This document shows positions 45,212 to 57,244 of a stretch of DNA of 64,000 nucleotides, in pieces. The translations under genes were made by a program, and so were the position numbers. This DNA is from Marsupella aquatica (Eukaryota; Marchantiophyta), in the NCBI GenBank assembly GCA_973895155.1, contig OZ316891.1, forward strand, positions 25,420,001 through 25,484,000, in the 5' to 3' direction. The number at the start of each line of letters is the position of its first letter. Within the stretch, counting starts at the first letter, position 1. Below the pieces are notes generated by a model. The model was not told the origin of the DNA. It worked only from the letters and a program-made list of their open reading frames with translations, and searched no databases.

Positions 45212-47185
45212 TTGGATGCAAAGGCTGTAGAGTCAAGGAAGGCCACTTGTATCATGGAGGAACAGGGGATAGACTATTATGGACCCTCGAGCCGCAGGAG
45301 CGCGAGGGGGGGACGCTTAGCTGGTGGACGAGTAGATCGGAGGACACAAGGGGAGCCTGCTGCAAGGCTTGAGGTGGGGGGGATACCCGGTGAAGCTGTG
45401 GGGCGATCACCTGCGCGGGGTGTTATGGTCAATGGACCTGCTATTGGATTCTCTGCGCAAGATGCGCGCTCTGGGAGGAACGACCCGAATTTGGGGGAGA
45501 CAACTGCGGCCAGATCTCAGTTGTATTACTTGAATGGGAATGAGCGTCCGGTGAATGGACCTGGACCTAAGGTGCAGTCGGTGAGTGGAATGGAATTGCC
45601 TCAGAACCTGCAGGAGGGGGATGGAGCAGGGGAGAAGGAAGGCGAAGCTCTGCACTGGGGGCGTGGAACAATTGGAAGAGGGGCGAATGAGGTTAACCAG
45701 GATGCAATGGTGGGGAGTGAGGTGCCACAAGAAAATGTGGAGATGCAGGACGCGCCCGTGGAGGATGACGAATCTGAAGAGTGTATCAAGATCCTGCGCG
45801 AGATTGCGATCAGGTCCAAAGGTGATCTTGACAAGAGACTCTTTGCAGAAGTGGAATGGAACCTACCGGAAGCAGCTCGTAATGTGAGACAACTATATAA
45901 TTGCGCTCTCATATGCTACTTCACGGGAAGAACGCCGCTCCTCAATGATTTTAGAGCATGGGTAGACGAAGTGATGACAAACCAGGAGGGATGGCCGGTA
46001 CTTCAGGTTAAATTCGTAGGGAAGAACTTTTACATGATAGTGTTTGAGGATCCTAATCACAGGGATCTGGCACTCAACTACGCACCATGGTTTATGGAGA
46101 GACGATTTATATACACGTTCCCATGGGATCCATCCTTTGATGTTAAATGTGAGAACTTCACGAAGCTCCCAGTGTGGATTGAGATACCGTTTAGGGATCT
46201 TGCTCTAGAGGGCTGCAGAAGAAAGATTGCGTGCTCTCTAGGGACTCTGCTGTACTACATTCAGGGAAACGAATTCAGTTCGTATCCCCATGATCGGGCT
46301 TGCATCCTTTGGGACACGGACAGGGAAGTCCCTGCCAGTGTGAAGATTCGAATTCGTGATGACATTATTATCTGGCAACCGGTGACGTTTAAAAATATCC
46401 CCTATCATTGCTTTCGATGCAACCAAAGAGGTCACCTGGCCCGTGAATGTAAAGTAATCTTGGAGACTGCCGGTGCTCTACGGATGGGAGCGGACCCGCC
46501 GGACGAGAAAGATGACGAGAGACACTCTGAGGCTGATCAGGAGGAGGTGTTGAGGGCTAAAGAAAATGCTGAAGCACGTGCTATTTTTCGGGGAGCCATG
46601 GTGCCTCCTGTGCTGGAGGTACCCTTTTCAGTGGAGGAGGATATCGCTCAGGTGGAGTTGCTAATTGTTAGTCCGGTTCCTGGGGAGTTGGCAGGGCGGG
46701 ACTCGGGGCCGCTGCTGCGGGAGAACCCGGATTTGCGGGTGGCGGCTTTCTCTTCGGGAACCAGGGAGAGAAGTGCTGATTGTCTCCTGACGCCTGGGCG
46801 GGCTGGCTGCATGGAGGACTCACAAGACACAGAGGCTGCCAGGATTCCACTACTGGCTGTCGTTGTCCCGTCAATTGGGCGACGGACTACTCAGAGAAAT
46901 TCAGTGGAACAAGGAATTGAAGCCCTTACTACTCCCAATTCGCGTGATGGAAATGATGAGACCTTCTCCTTTCACGAAGAATCTGATGCGGAGATGTCTG
47001 AATATGAAGCTTATATTTCACACAGCAAATTCAAAGCTAGAGCCCGCAAGCAAGAACTTCGCACACCGCCCTCTGAAAGGACTGAGAAGGCCAAAGGTGA
47101 GGCTAAGAAGCAAAGATCAATTAGATTCTCACGTGGTGCCATGTCTGATGCAGGAAGTGCGGACGGGATTACAATGCACAAGTGA
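45212..47185 (+). CDS. LINE ORF1: DUF4283-like domain plus CCHC zinc knuckle
   Basis: 657 residues. Residues about 215-350 are DUF4283-like (YNCALICYFTGRTPLLNDFR, then FMERRFIYTFPWDPSFD and LPVWIEIPFRDLALEG). A CCHC knuckle follows at about 398 (CFRCNQRGHLARECK). The N-terminus is Arg/Gly-rich and the C-terminus Glu/Ser-rich. ORF1 proteins of plant L1 elements bind their own RNA. Start chosen as the first Met of the open frame; a later Met (near 45257, MEEQGID) is also possible. No stop or frameshift. Confidence 0.9.
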   Translation: MDAKAVESRKATCIMEEQGIDYYGPSSRRSARGGRLAGGRVDRRTQGEPAARLEVGGIPGEAVGRSPARGVMVNGPAIGFSAQDARSGRNDPNLGETTAARSQLYYLNGNERPVNGPGPKVQSVSGMELPQNLQEGDGAGEKEGEALHWGRGTIGRGANEVNQDAMVGSEVPQENVEMQDAPVEDDESEECIKILREIAIRSKGDLDKRLFAEVEWNLPEAARNVRQLYNCALICYFTGRTPLLNDFRAWVDEVMTNQEGWPVLQVKFVGKNFYMIVFEDPNHRDLALNYAPWFMERRFIYTFPWDPSFDVKCENFTKLPVWIEIPFRDLALEGCRRKIACSLGTLLYYIQGNEFSSYPHDRACILWDTDREVPASVKIRIRDDIIIWQPVTFKNIPYHCFRCNQRGHLARECKVILETAGALRMGADPPDEKDDERHSEADQEEVLRAKENAEARAIFRGAMVPPVLEVPFSVEEDIAQVELLIVSPVPGELAGRDSGPLLRENPDLRVAAFSSGTRERSADCLLTPGRAGCMEDSQDTEAARIPLLAVVVPSIGRRTTQRNSVEQGIEALTTPNSRDGNDETFSFHEESDAEMSEYEAYISHSKFKARARKQELRTPPSERTEKAKGEAKKQRSIRFSRGAMSDAGSADGITMHK

Positions 47186-47431
47186 CTGCTGCTCACCATT
47201 CCTAGAGGGAGCGATTGTGATGCGAGGGTCCAGGGGAATGCTCCTTTTGGCGGTGGAGTGGCGCATATAGCATCCCCCATGCGTGTCTCTCCTGCTGGCT
47301 CTATTAATGGATATTTGAGTGGACCTATGGGTCGAGATGTGACGGGGATGTCTCCCGGGGGACGGAATAGACTATGAGACGCAAGGATGGGGGGTGGCTG
47401 TGCCAGGATATAATTTTGGCATAGTAGGAGG

Positions 47432-50400
47432 ATGGACGGAAGGCTCAGGGTGGCATCCTGGAACGTTTGTGGACTTTGTGAGCCTAATCGTAAGCATATT
47501 GTTAAGAATTGGGTAAGATCGCTGAAGGTACCGCTGGGGATTCTGGCCCTTCAAGAAGTGAAAGCTGATCAATTTAGACTTGATATGGCTCTGCGGGCTA
47601 TTCTCCCATCATATCAGCACTTTTCTTCTGAGCCGGAGGAGGGAAAGGGAGGAACGGCACTACTGGTACCTGAGCTGAGGGTGGTGGGCTCGGGAACACT
47701 GGATATGGGAAGGGCGGTATGGGCTGTGATCGAGAAGGGAGCGGTGACCTTCGGAGTTGCGTGTATATATGCTCCCAATTCAGCTAGACTAAGAGCTCTG
47801 CTATGGAATGATCTAAAGGTGATGCTACCACACAATGACTGGGTGCTGTGTGGTGACTTCAATATGACGGAACGCAGAACGGACTCGACTGGTACATCGC
47901 CGCTGATCCGCGGTAGAGAGGCTGAGTTTTGGAGATTCTTGAAGATGAGATTTAATTTGACAGACGCGTGGGACATTAGGGGAGGAGCTGCTGGCCCGCG
48001 CTTCACGTGGAGAAGGAATCGGAATGGAGAGATGTCACAGTCTCGACTCGACAGGATTTATGTTAGTGAAAGGGGAGAATGGCTTCGTGAGGTGGAACTC
48101 CTGCATGACGGGGGCTCAGCCCTTTCGGATCATGATCCTGTTATGTTGAATGTGCAGCTCTCTGGACTGACAGAGACGGTGGAGAGAGGCAAAGTGCGTC
48201 TCTTCATGGCCAACCCGGCGTTTCTGCGGAGAAGGGAGGACATTCTGCGGCTGGAGGCTGCTTGGAGGGTGGGACGAGGAGATTTTGTGGACCCGCGGCT
48301 GCGCTTTGCTAAGGGCAGCTGGAAAATGCGTCAAACATTGAAGGAAATTCAAGCCCAACCAAGGACAACTGAGATGGAGATGGCAGCTCAGCGAGCTCAG
48401 TTGCGAGTTCTTAAGATGGCCATTATAGAACACCATTCAGAGGGAGACATTGCAGAGTTCATGGACGCGGAAGACACTCTACATGCTTCAAAGTTGGAGG
48501 AAGCACATAGAGGACGACGGCTAGCCAGAATTAAGTGGTTAAGTGAAGGAGACGAGTCAACAAAGTTTTTCTTTGCTACAGTGAGGGCTAAGCGATCTCG
48601 TGAGTCCATGCCTTCCCTGAATAGGGAGGACGGGAGTATAGTAGCTGACCCTGGAGAAATCTTGAAGGAGGTAGAAAGGTTCTGCCAAACATTATACTCG
48701 CCTGATCCGCGATTGGAAGCGGAGTTGGAAGAGGTTCGTGTGGCCAGAGACAGACTGCTTGGCAACACAAGGTTTGCACTCTCTGGAGCGGAGAATTTGA
48801 GGATGGAGAGACTCCCGTCATACCAGGAGGTGAAGGAGGTGCTGTGGCTCCTGCCTTGTGACAAAACGCCGGGACCGGATGGCATGACAGCTGAGGTCTA
48901 CAGAGCATGCTGGGAGTTTCTCGGGCAAGATCTGGTGGATATGATACAGGAGTTCTGGCTTACGGGGGCTTTGGACGTTGGAATCTGTGAAGGAATTGTG
49001 AAGTTCATACCCAAGAAACCTGATAAACGGTTTTTAAGGGACTGGCGCCCTTTGACAATGTTAAATACTATATACAAGCTCATTGCCAAGATCCTCGCTA
49101 TACGACTCAAACCGATTCTACACATGATTATTAGCCCGCAACAGACTGGATTTATACCTGGAAGACACATTCTTGAAAATATTTCCTTAGCCTGGCTTAC
49201 ATGTGACTGGGTGCACAACAAGAGGAGAGAGGCATTGTTCCTAAAACTGGATTTTGAGAAGGCCTTTGACCGTGTTTCACATGACTACTTATGGGAATGC
49301 ATGCACCTACTGGGCATCAGCGGACGCTTCACTATGCTGGTCAGGGCCCTGCTAGCACAGGCATCTTCCAGGGCCTTGGTGAACGGATTACTATCAAACA
49401 CATTTGAGCTTAAACGAGGGGTAAGACAGGGCTGTCCACTGTCACCATTGTTGTTTGTAATCTCCACGCAACCTCTTATGGACTTTCTCGATACTGAGAT
49501 GGCGGAGGGCCGACTTTGTGGACTGCAGATCACCCCTGGATTCACTATCTGCTATAGACTGTTTGCGGATGATGTTGGGATGTTTATCCCGGCCACAGAG
49601 CGTGCCTTTGAGGAAGCAACCACTGCTCTAGAATGCTATGAGATGGCTAGTGGGGCGCGACTGAATCTGAAGAAATCCGTTGTGATCCCATTGGCATTGG
49701 AAAGGATCCCAGAGTGGCTGAACAACACAGGCTGCCTTATCAGCCTTTTGGGGGGAGTTTGAGCACGGAACAACTGCACAAATTCTGTTTGGATAAGATT
49801 TGTGCCAGACTTTCTGTTTGGTCCAACAAACTTCTTTCTTTTACTGGCCGTTCACTACTGGTCAAACAGGTACTACTTGCTATCCCGATCTACCATGTAA
49901 TGTATTGCAAGGCATCTGTAGGCCTGGCGAAGAAAATGATTGCTCTGAGCAGGGAATTTTTATGGGGATATAATGCCACTGGAGGACGGAAGGTCCCCCT
50001 GGTGGCCTGGGATCGGATGGCTTTGCCACGTGTGGAAGGGGGGCTGGGATTCCGGGACTTCCGCAGTCACTCTGATGCATTACTTTCTCAATGGTTCACT
50101 AAGGCACTTAACGCGCCTGAGACGAAATGGTCTAGGATGTTGGCAGCCAACCTGAAATTGATGGGGTGGACGAACTACAAAATTATTAGGCGAAATGGAT
50201 ACTCCTTCCAGGACCGGCTGCTACTGTGCACGCCTCGTTCATTTAGTGGGCTCCCCTACACGACAGGTCTCTGGAGAAGCTGGGAGCTAGTGAGAGCCCA
50301 CTTATTCTTCGATCCTGGGCGGACGGGGCCACCTTCCCGGTGGAGCATCATGGATACCCTCAGGTGTATGGTGGGCTTCAATTCCCTTCCGAATAAAGCC

Positions 50401-51315
50401 CTCATAGAGATTGCTGCAATTTGTGGCAGGCTGGGATTGAGGTCTATTGGTGATGGATGGTCGACGGAGGATGGATGTTGGAAGGACCTACCGCTACGAT
50501 GGCACAATATGCGTGGCTTTTCTGATGAGCATCGAACGATGGCTCGTTCGTTCTTGGAGTGCCTTTGGCGGGCAGACAATTGCCGATCTGAATACTACTT
50601 GTATGCCAAGCAGTGGAGATGGACAGACAGACCGGAGCCGCTGAAGGACTTCAGAATCGAGAATTGTAGAGTGTATGATTTCTTAAGGCCTAAGACTGCA
50701 TCCCATGACCGCCTCAATCGGATCTGGTCACTGTCCTGGCCTGAGATGCGCTGGAATATGTGTTGGGCTAAGCTTTGGGGGTCTGATCTTCCGATTAGAG
50801 GCAAGACCTTTGTGTGGAGGATTATTGTAGGGGGCCTTTTCACTGGGGCACGTGCGCTCAGAATGGAGGTGAGTAATGGAGATTGCAAGCTTTGCAAAGG
50901 ATGGCTGGAGACGATCCCCCACGTGTTCTTCCACTGTACACATGCGGTCCGTTGCTGGCTACTCTGGCAGGATTCGTTGCAGATTCTGGGCTTGCCAATG
51001 GGACGAGGTCTGATGGCTCTTTTAGAGGCGGCCTGCGGGAAGGAGCCTGTGCAAGTGGCCCGGATCTTCGTCTTGCACCATATTCTGTGGCGACTCTGGA
51101 CGGGAAGGAACACTCACATGTTTCAGGTGGGGGGGAGACGGGTGTTTGACTTGGGACTTGTTCTGAAGGAGGCAGCGGAGAACGCTTTTGCTGTTAGTCG
51201 GCGCTGCCCCCCGGGCAGGAAGTGCACCCGCCTGATTCGGGCAAAGGCATGGATGGATGACCTGCGTAGGGTTTGGCTAGGCAGTGGCAGCATTGCTGTC
51301 AATTCTTTTGCTTGA
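47432..51315 (+). pseudogene. LINE ORF2: AP endonuclease, reverse transcriptase, zf-RVT, one frameshift
   Basis: Residues 1-240 are an exonuclease-endonuclease-phosphatase domain (VASWNVCGL, LQEVKAD, CGDFNMTERR, SDHDPVM). RT follows: CDKTPGPDGM near 478, FIPKKPDKR, RHILENISLA, LDFEKAFDRV, GVRQGCPLSPLLF and the catalytic LFADDVG near 710. The frame shifts by one base near 49740-49760, where a run of six G occurs. The next frame (49714-51315) carries the thumb (LLSFTGRSLLVKQVLLAIPIY) and a zf-RVT zinc-binding domain (CKLCKGWLETIPHVFFHC). Apart from that single shift all motifs are intact. Confidence 0.9.
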
Positions 51316-51592
51316 GGGGGACCGTGGCTTCCTGGATGATCTGACTGTTGAATGCCCTCTTATGTTGGGCTTGGGCTTGTGTTGGTGATTGATTTTCCCT
51401 TTTCCACTGTTTGGTGGTCGGGGGGCTGTGGGATATGCGCTGGTGATGTGTGCCTGTGCGCTGTGTGTTCGGCTTTGTTTTATGTCCCTTGGTCTGGCCT
51501 TCTGGTCTGTCTGTTTGCCCTCCCCGTGGGGCTTTTCGCGGGGGAACCAAAAATTATAAAAATGTTCCCATTCCAAGGAATATCGTTTTGCC

Positions 51593-54500
51593 TGTTTGTT
51601 TCAGGATATAGTTGATAATACTGCGGAGCCATATTGCCTCACGACATGCTTCATAGAGAGAGATGACTTCTGCGTGATTCGAGGAGGTTGTGGTCATGCT
51701 CTGTTTCGTACTCCTCCAGGATATGGCAGTTCTCCCTTGTAGGAAAACGTAGCCAGTCTGTGACTTCGAGTCCTGTGGGTCAAAGAGGTACCCCGCATCT
51801 GCATAACCGATGAGTTCATCTGGGTTGTCGTTTGGGAAGAAAAGGCCCATATCTATTGAGCCTTGAAGGTAGCGGAATACCCTTTTCACACCGTTCCAAT
51901 GCCGAATAGTTGGATGTGCAGTGTGTCGTGCCAGTAAGCTTACTGCGAAGGAGATATCCGGTCTTGTATTGTTTGCCAGGTAGAGAAGGGCGCCAATGGC
52001 TGATAGATATGGCTTATCCGAGTCAAGGGCTGGTTCATTCTCCTGTCGTCGCCTAAACATGTCCTTAGCTGTGTCCAATGACCGCATCTCCATGGGTGTG
52101 GACACAGGATATGCATTGTGCATATTAAATTGTCGAATGATCTTCTTGGTATAGGTTGATTGACTAATAAATGTGCCAGTTTGCAGGTATTCAAATTGTA
52201 GTCCTAAGCAGTATGTCGGCTCTCCAATTTCTTTCATCTCGAAAATACTCTTCATTGTATTAATAGTTTTGTGTAAGAGTTGTGGAGTACCAAATAAGTT
52301 GACATCATCGACGTACAGGGCGAGGATGACGAATTCTGTATCGATGTGTTTGATGAATATGCACGGTGCGATATCGTTGTTGATAAATCCAAGGGTTTGC
52401 ATCTCAGTTTTAAACTTCTGGTACCAGATGCGTCCACTTTGTTTTAACCCGTTGATGGATTTCAGGACTTGCACAACAAACGCCTGCTGTCCAGTCCCAC
52501 TTTTTCTGGGGTGCTGGAGTGGATCTTTATTTGTGTTGCCACTGCTCAACACTAGGCCTTTGAGCTTCTCATCTGGTACAATCTGTCGTATTCCCGACTT
52601 CATGTCCTTACTCAAGTTCTGGAAATGTTTCCCTTGGACATGTTCTGTCACTCTTGCGAGTAGTTCTTTTGGGGCTTTCATGAAAATTTTGGAGTCTAGT
52701 ACTCCATATAGGTACGCTGTTACAACGTCCATTAGTATATTACAGAGTTGGTGTTTTCAAGAGAAAGCTATAAGATACCTGAATGTAGTCACATCCATAA
52801 CAGGTGAATAGGTCAAATCATAATCCCTTCCCGGGATTTGAGTGTAGCCTTTCGCTACTAAGCGTGCGCGGTATCTAATGACATCTCCTTTGGCATTTCT
52901 CTTTCTGACAAATGTGAATCTGCTGTCTGTGTAATCATTGTTAGGTTGGACTTGTTTTAACGGGCCAAAGACATGCCTATGGATCAATGCATCCATTTCA
53001 GTGTTAATGGCCTCTTGCCACTGTGGCCAATCCGACCTCGCTTGTGCTTCTTTAATGGTTAGGGGGTCCGGAGTGTCAGTTGATATTTGCTGAGCTATGT
53101 GATAGGCAAATTGTGCATCAACGACAGTGTTGGGTCTTTTATAGATTTGTCCGGTGTATTGGTATGGGATGGCCATTTCTTCATTATCTGGTACGTTAGA
53201 TCTATCTGGTTCATTAGTAATAGCATGCATCATGGTTTCAGGTAGTACCTGATGAGGGAGTCTCTGGCGTGGTCGGGAGTCTCTAGATTCTGGTGGCCTA
53301 CCTCTTTTTTTCTTTGCCGTGGTCTCCATTGCTGATTTTGTGGCAGGTTGTACTCGAGCTGGTACGTTTGCTGCCTCTACATGGGATCTTGTAACGTTGG
53401 CTGCATCATTAAAGGCGTCGGGGATCTTGTCCAACATTTCTTGGAGGTGTAGTAGTCTGCGGACTTCCTCATCCGCTCGCTTCGTTCGCGGGTCCTGGTT
53501 GAGTAATTTTCGACTGTTCCAATTTATGCTTTGTGGAGGTGTATCCCTCGTCAGTGGTTTTTCTGTAAGTAACTGGGGGAATGAATCTTCATAGAAGTGA
53601 CAGTCTGCGTATCTGGCTTTAAATAGGTCTGCAGTGGTCGGTTCCAGGTAACGGATTATGGATGAGGAGTCGTAGCCAACGTAGATGCCTTCCTGTCTTT
53701 GAGGTCCTATTTTAGTGCGCTTTGGCCCAAGGATGGGGACCATCACTTTGCATCCAAAGACGCGCAGATGTGACAGATCAGGGGGTAATCCGAACGCTAA
53801 GTGGTGTGGAGTTTTGGTATTAAACGCTGAGGGCCTGTACTTCAGCAATGTGGTGGCGTGGAGGACTACATGTCCCCATGCGGAGAGGGGTAACTTGGAG
53901 TTCAGTAGGAGTGGTCGAGTAATCATTTGGATACGCTTTATAACAGATTCGGCAATTCCGTTTTGAAAATGGACGTAGGGAACTGAGTATTCTGTGTCAA
54001 TTCCCGCCATCCAGCAGAAATCATCGAATGCTTTGGAGGTAAATTCCCCTGCTCCATCCACTCTCAGTTTCCGGATTGGATTTTCTGGGAATTGTGCTTT
54101 AAGTTTTAATATATTGGCTAAGATTCGTGCAAAGACTAAGTTTCGACTAGAAAGGAGGGATACTTGTAACCATTTAGTCGATGAGTCAATTATGGCCAGG
54201 AAGTACTTAAACGGTCCAATGGGTGGGTGTATTGGCCCACATACATCTGCGTTCAGGTGTTCCAAAAAATTTGGGATAGCATGGATCGTCTTCGGTATTG
54301 GTGGTCTTGTAATCAGCTTCCCTTGAGAATAGGCTAAGCATTGTTGTTTCATTGTGGATGGGTTGACTCCTTGTGGGATTCCTCTGGAGTCCTTGATAAT
54401 TCTCCGGTACATATTTACTCCTGGGTGTCCCAGTTGGTAGTGCCATAGGTGTGTTATTTCTGATGATTCAGTTGTAGAATAATTTACAGTAATTTGAGTC

Positions 54501-54982
54501 GCATAGAGACCGGGGGGTATGAGTGGTAATGTCTCTTTAATATTGGTTCCATCATTGGTAATCTCCAAAATTTGTAGTGTGTCCTCTTCATCTGTCTTTG
54601 CCGTTCGCAGTTGGTATTTATTAGCGACTACGTCCCGAAAGCTTATCAAATTTCGAGTAGCTCGTGGGGCAAAGATTGCTGCATCAATATCAATAACTGT
54701 TCCTTGTGGGAATGTCACTGTTGCGGCTCCCTTACCTTCTTCTATCTGGTTTATACCCAAAATTGTGGTCATTGATCGTGTAGATGGGGTGATACTGTGG
54801 AAGTACTTCTTGTCTTTAAGAATTGTATGTGATGTTCCGCTGTCAATTATCCCAAGGTTGGGGTCATCTAATGAGGTGTGTATTGATGCTGGTGTTACCA
54901 TATGGGTCTCCTGTTCTTCAGGTTGTTGTGTAGGTGTTTCTTCCGGGTCCTGATAGTTAGCTAAGTCTTCCTCCATCTCCAT
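51593..54982 (-). pseudogene. pol: Copia pol: protease, integrase, RT, RNase H (5' part)
   Basis: Order on the minus strand: aspartic protease IIDSGTSHTIL (near 54840), integrase zinc region HLWHYQLGHPG...CLAYSQGKL, catalytic core NADVCGPIHPP, VDGAGEFTSKAF and NGIAESVIKRI, then RT (FTFVRKRNAKGDVIRYRARL, LYVDDVNLFG near 52310) and RNase H (GYADAGYLFD, EACREAIWLRSI). One in-frame TGA at 52757, between LIAFS and KHQLCN, fits CGA to TGA. The frame runs into the LINE at 51592. Otherwise complete. Confidence 0.93.
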
Positions 54983-55055
54983 ATAGTTGCCTTCTGGATT
55001 TTGCTTTAATTGGGCCCTTGCTTCTGTATGTCGTTTAGCTGCTTGGTCTGATGCC

Positions 55056-55894
55056 CATCAGTTCTTCTTTATGTGTCCTATTTTACCACACCGGTAACAC
55101 AGCCTATCTTCTCTGATGTTATCAGGTGGTATGTTTCGTCTGCTGTCTTGGCCGCTTGCTCCTCGACCCCGTGAGTTGTATGAAAAACGGTTTCCTCGGC
55201 CTCTGGGATTTTGATTCCTGCTTCTGTCTTGATATCCGCCTCTGCCTCTTGATCTGCCTCGTCCCCTTTGGTTTCTCATATTATAATTTGTTTCTGGTTT
55301 TTGTGGTGGTGGGGCTGATCCTGCAGGTCGTTTTCTAGCGTTCTGCAGGGCAACGGTCTGCTGCTTCTCTTCTACCAGTAAATGTGCAATGAGGTCTGAG
55401 TAGACTGTAAATCTCATATTTCTGTACTGTGTACCGAGGGCTATATTTGCTTCTGGGAATGTGCTTAGTGTTTTGTCGATCATATCTGCATCAGGGACCG
55501 GATGGCCACACAACTCCAATTGGGATGTGATTCTAAATAATGCGTTGTTGTAGCTGGCTATTGATGTGTAGTCCATCACTCGCAGGTTATACCAATCACG
55601 GCGGGCTTCTGGGAGCCAGACTTCGCGCATATGGTCGAATCTTGATTTTAATTTATCCCATAGTAGGCGTGGGTTGACCTCGTTCATATATTGGGTTTTG
55701 AGTGGAGGAGCCAAATGCTGGCGTAATAAGAAAACGGCCTTAGCCTTTTGTTGTAGTGTCAGATTATTATCATTTATCAAAGTATCTTCGAGTTCCAGTG
55801 ATGCAAAATATGTTTCTGCATCTACTGACCACGTTAGGTAGTTGTTGCCGTCTACTGAAAGGGCCTGAAAATGCAATTTCTCCAATGTTGCCAT
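55056..55894 (-). pseudogene. gag: Copia gag with zinc knuckle ending in a stop
   Basis: MATLEKLHFQALSVDGNNYL, then AKAVFLLRQHLAPPLKTQYM and LWDKLKSRFDHM: a UBN2/DUF4219-type copia gag. An Arg/Gly-rich basic stretch follows (RGRGRSRGRGGYQDRSRNQN). The last motif is CYRCGKIGHIKKN followed by TGA, exactly where the fourth ligand Cys (TGC/TGT) of the CCHC knuckle should be. The frame goes on into pol without shift. This base change alone removes both the zinc ligand and the Gag-Pol product. Confidence 0.88.
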
Positions 55895-56408
55895 ATTTCT
55901 TGCACTTGTACTCGGGATTGTAATGCTCGGTGTGGTGGTGTATATATATAATACTTGGGTCTATCCAATTGGTAAATATATGCTTCGGGGAGTTATAGGT
56001 GCTGGTTCGAAGCACCTATAAGTCCAATTTCGGGATTTCACCGTAGCATTGTTGTTTCTAATTTGGCATAATGGCCATTCCCAAATCCTGCATTGGATTC
56101 CTTGATGAAATAAGTTGGATGGAACAAAAAAATTAGACAAATCCGTCCTTACGGCAATGAAGATTGAGATCGCTAATGGATGCCTTCCTCATAGCAATCT
56201 GATGTCTGGGCTCAATTTTTGCGTAAACTAGCATCACTTTTTAGGTGGGATTGTACTCAATTTTGGGGTAGTTAGGCGGTTACATAGGATTCCGGTGCCA
56301 AAAATGCAACATTCTTGGTAATTTTCTATGTAAAAACTATGATCTCTCAATATGTCTGTTGGGGCAGCCTAGGCAAAAAAAATCATTGAGCCAGTCGTGC
56401 TAATAACG
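55895..56408 (-). promoter_or_regulatory. Copia 5' leader with PBS
   Basis: Between the gag start and the 5' LTR. The minus strand begins CACGTTATTAGCACGACTGG, a primer-binding-like sequence shared with copies A and B (CACGTTATCAGCAC). The rest is non-coding; no ORF is seen. Confidence 0.7.
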
Positions 56409-56548
56409 TGTTGTAAACAAAGTAGATAATTGTAATCTTCCACACACTTCCATTATATCAAGGACTTATATAGTCCTAAGAGGTTAACATATTGGGTTAA
56501 GGTTAACCTACTCTAGTCTAGGGTTAAAGTAAACTATGGTTTATGACA
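56409..56548 (-). repeat. 5' LTR of the copia element
   Basis: 140 bp, matching 43368-43507. Followed by the target duplication GTGCC at 56549-56553. Confidence 0.93.
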
Positions 56549-57244
56549 GTGCCATCAACCACGATTGAACCTGTTTTGACCTTAAAGTGCAGAGGAAATA
56601 ATAGCCTGACTTTTGTTTGCGGACCTGTGGTCTCTGTTGGCATTGGAGGGAGAGGGATGAATACGGTCATTCTTGAGATGCACGATAAGTCCTGTTGGGT
56701 TAAAGTTAACCTTCTGTCAAAGGCATACTCCTCTGAATTCAATGTCGAATGGCACGCAAGTGGGTAATTGAGCATTTTGTCAATGGGATTTTTTCCAAAG
56801 ACCTATGACACAAAGAAGTTGGTCGTCGGGGTAACTGGTATGCTTCCAGTCGACATTATGTATGGGTTTCAATATTTGAAACTCAACATGATGAAGCACC
56901 AAGGCAATTTTTCTTTTGCAACGACCTGGACGTTAAGCAATTTACTTGAGAAAGCTGGATTATTATCGTCGGAGTCGGAGGAGCCTGGTGTTTTAATTGA
57001 TAAGGATGTTGCATTTGCTCCCAAGTTTGATTTAGTCAAAGCAAAGCAATGGATAGAATCTTTGTCCAAGACGAGAAAGCTTCTAGCGGTGAATACAAAC
57101 CCTGTGCCCGAGAAAGCGCCAGAGAAAGCTCCAGAACCTACAACAGAGACCGCGGGAACTACAACAGCAACCTCTCAAAGAGCAGTGGGAAAACGAAAAC
57201 AAAGCCAAAGGAAACCTCCGGTTGAGAAGAAACTTCCGGTTGAG

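Larger units (their letters stand above)
44213..51578 (+). mobile_element. L1-type LINE, full length, inserted in copia
   Basis: 7366 bp flanked by a 14-bp duplication AATATCGTTTTGCC (44199-44212 and 51579-51592). Two ORFs: a nucleic-acid-binding protein, then endonuclease-RT-zinc ribbon. The 1-kb 5' UTR (44213-45211) is GC-rich without coding content. The 3' end is AAAAATTATAAAAATG followed by 15 other bases, not a clean poly(A) tail. Insertion interrupts the copia RNase H and splits its frame exactly at the duplicated site. Confidence 0.95.
43368..56548 (-). mobile_element. Ty1/copia retrotransposon, interrupted by a LINE
   Basis: LTRs of 140 bp at 43368-43507 and 56409-56548, on the minus strand TGTCATAAACC...TTTACAACA, with 5-bp target duplication GTGCC at 43363-43367 and 56549-56553. 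PBS-like CACGTTATTAGCACG follows the 5' LTR (56408 downward); purine tract AAGGGGAAG precedes the 3' LTR. Gag and pol share one frame. The LTRs appear identical, so insertion is recent, yet the frame holds stops at 55056 and 52757 and the LINE sits in RNase H. PBS and LTR ends resemble those of copies A and B, so elements of this group may have mobilised them. Confidence 0.95.
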
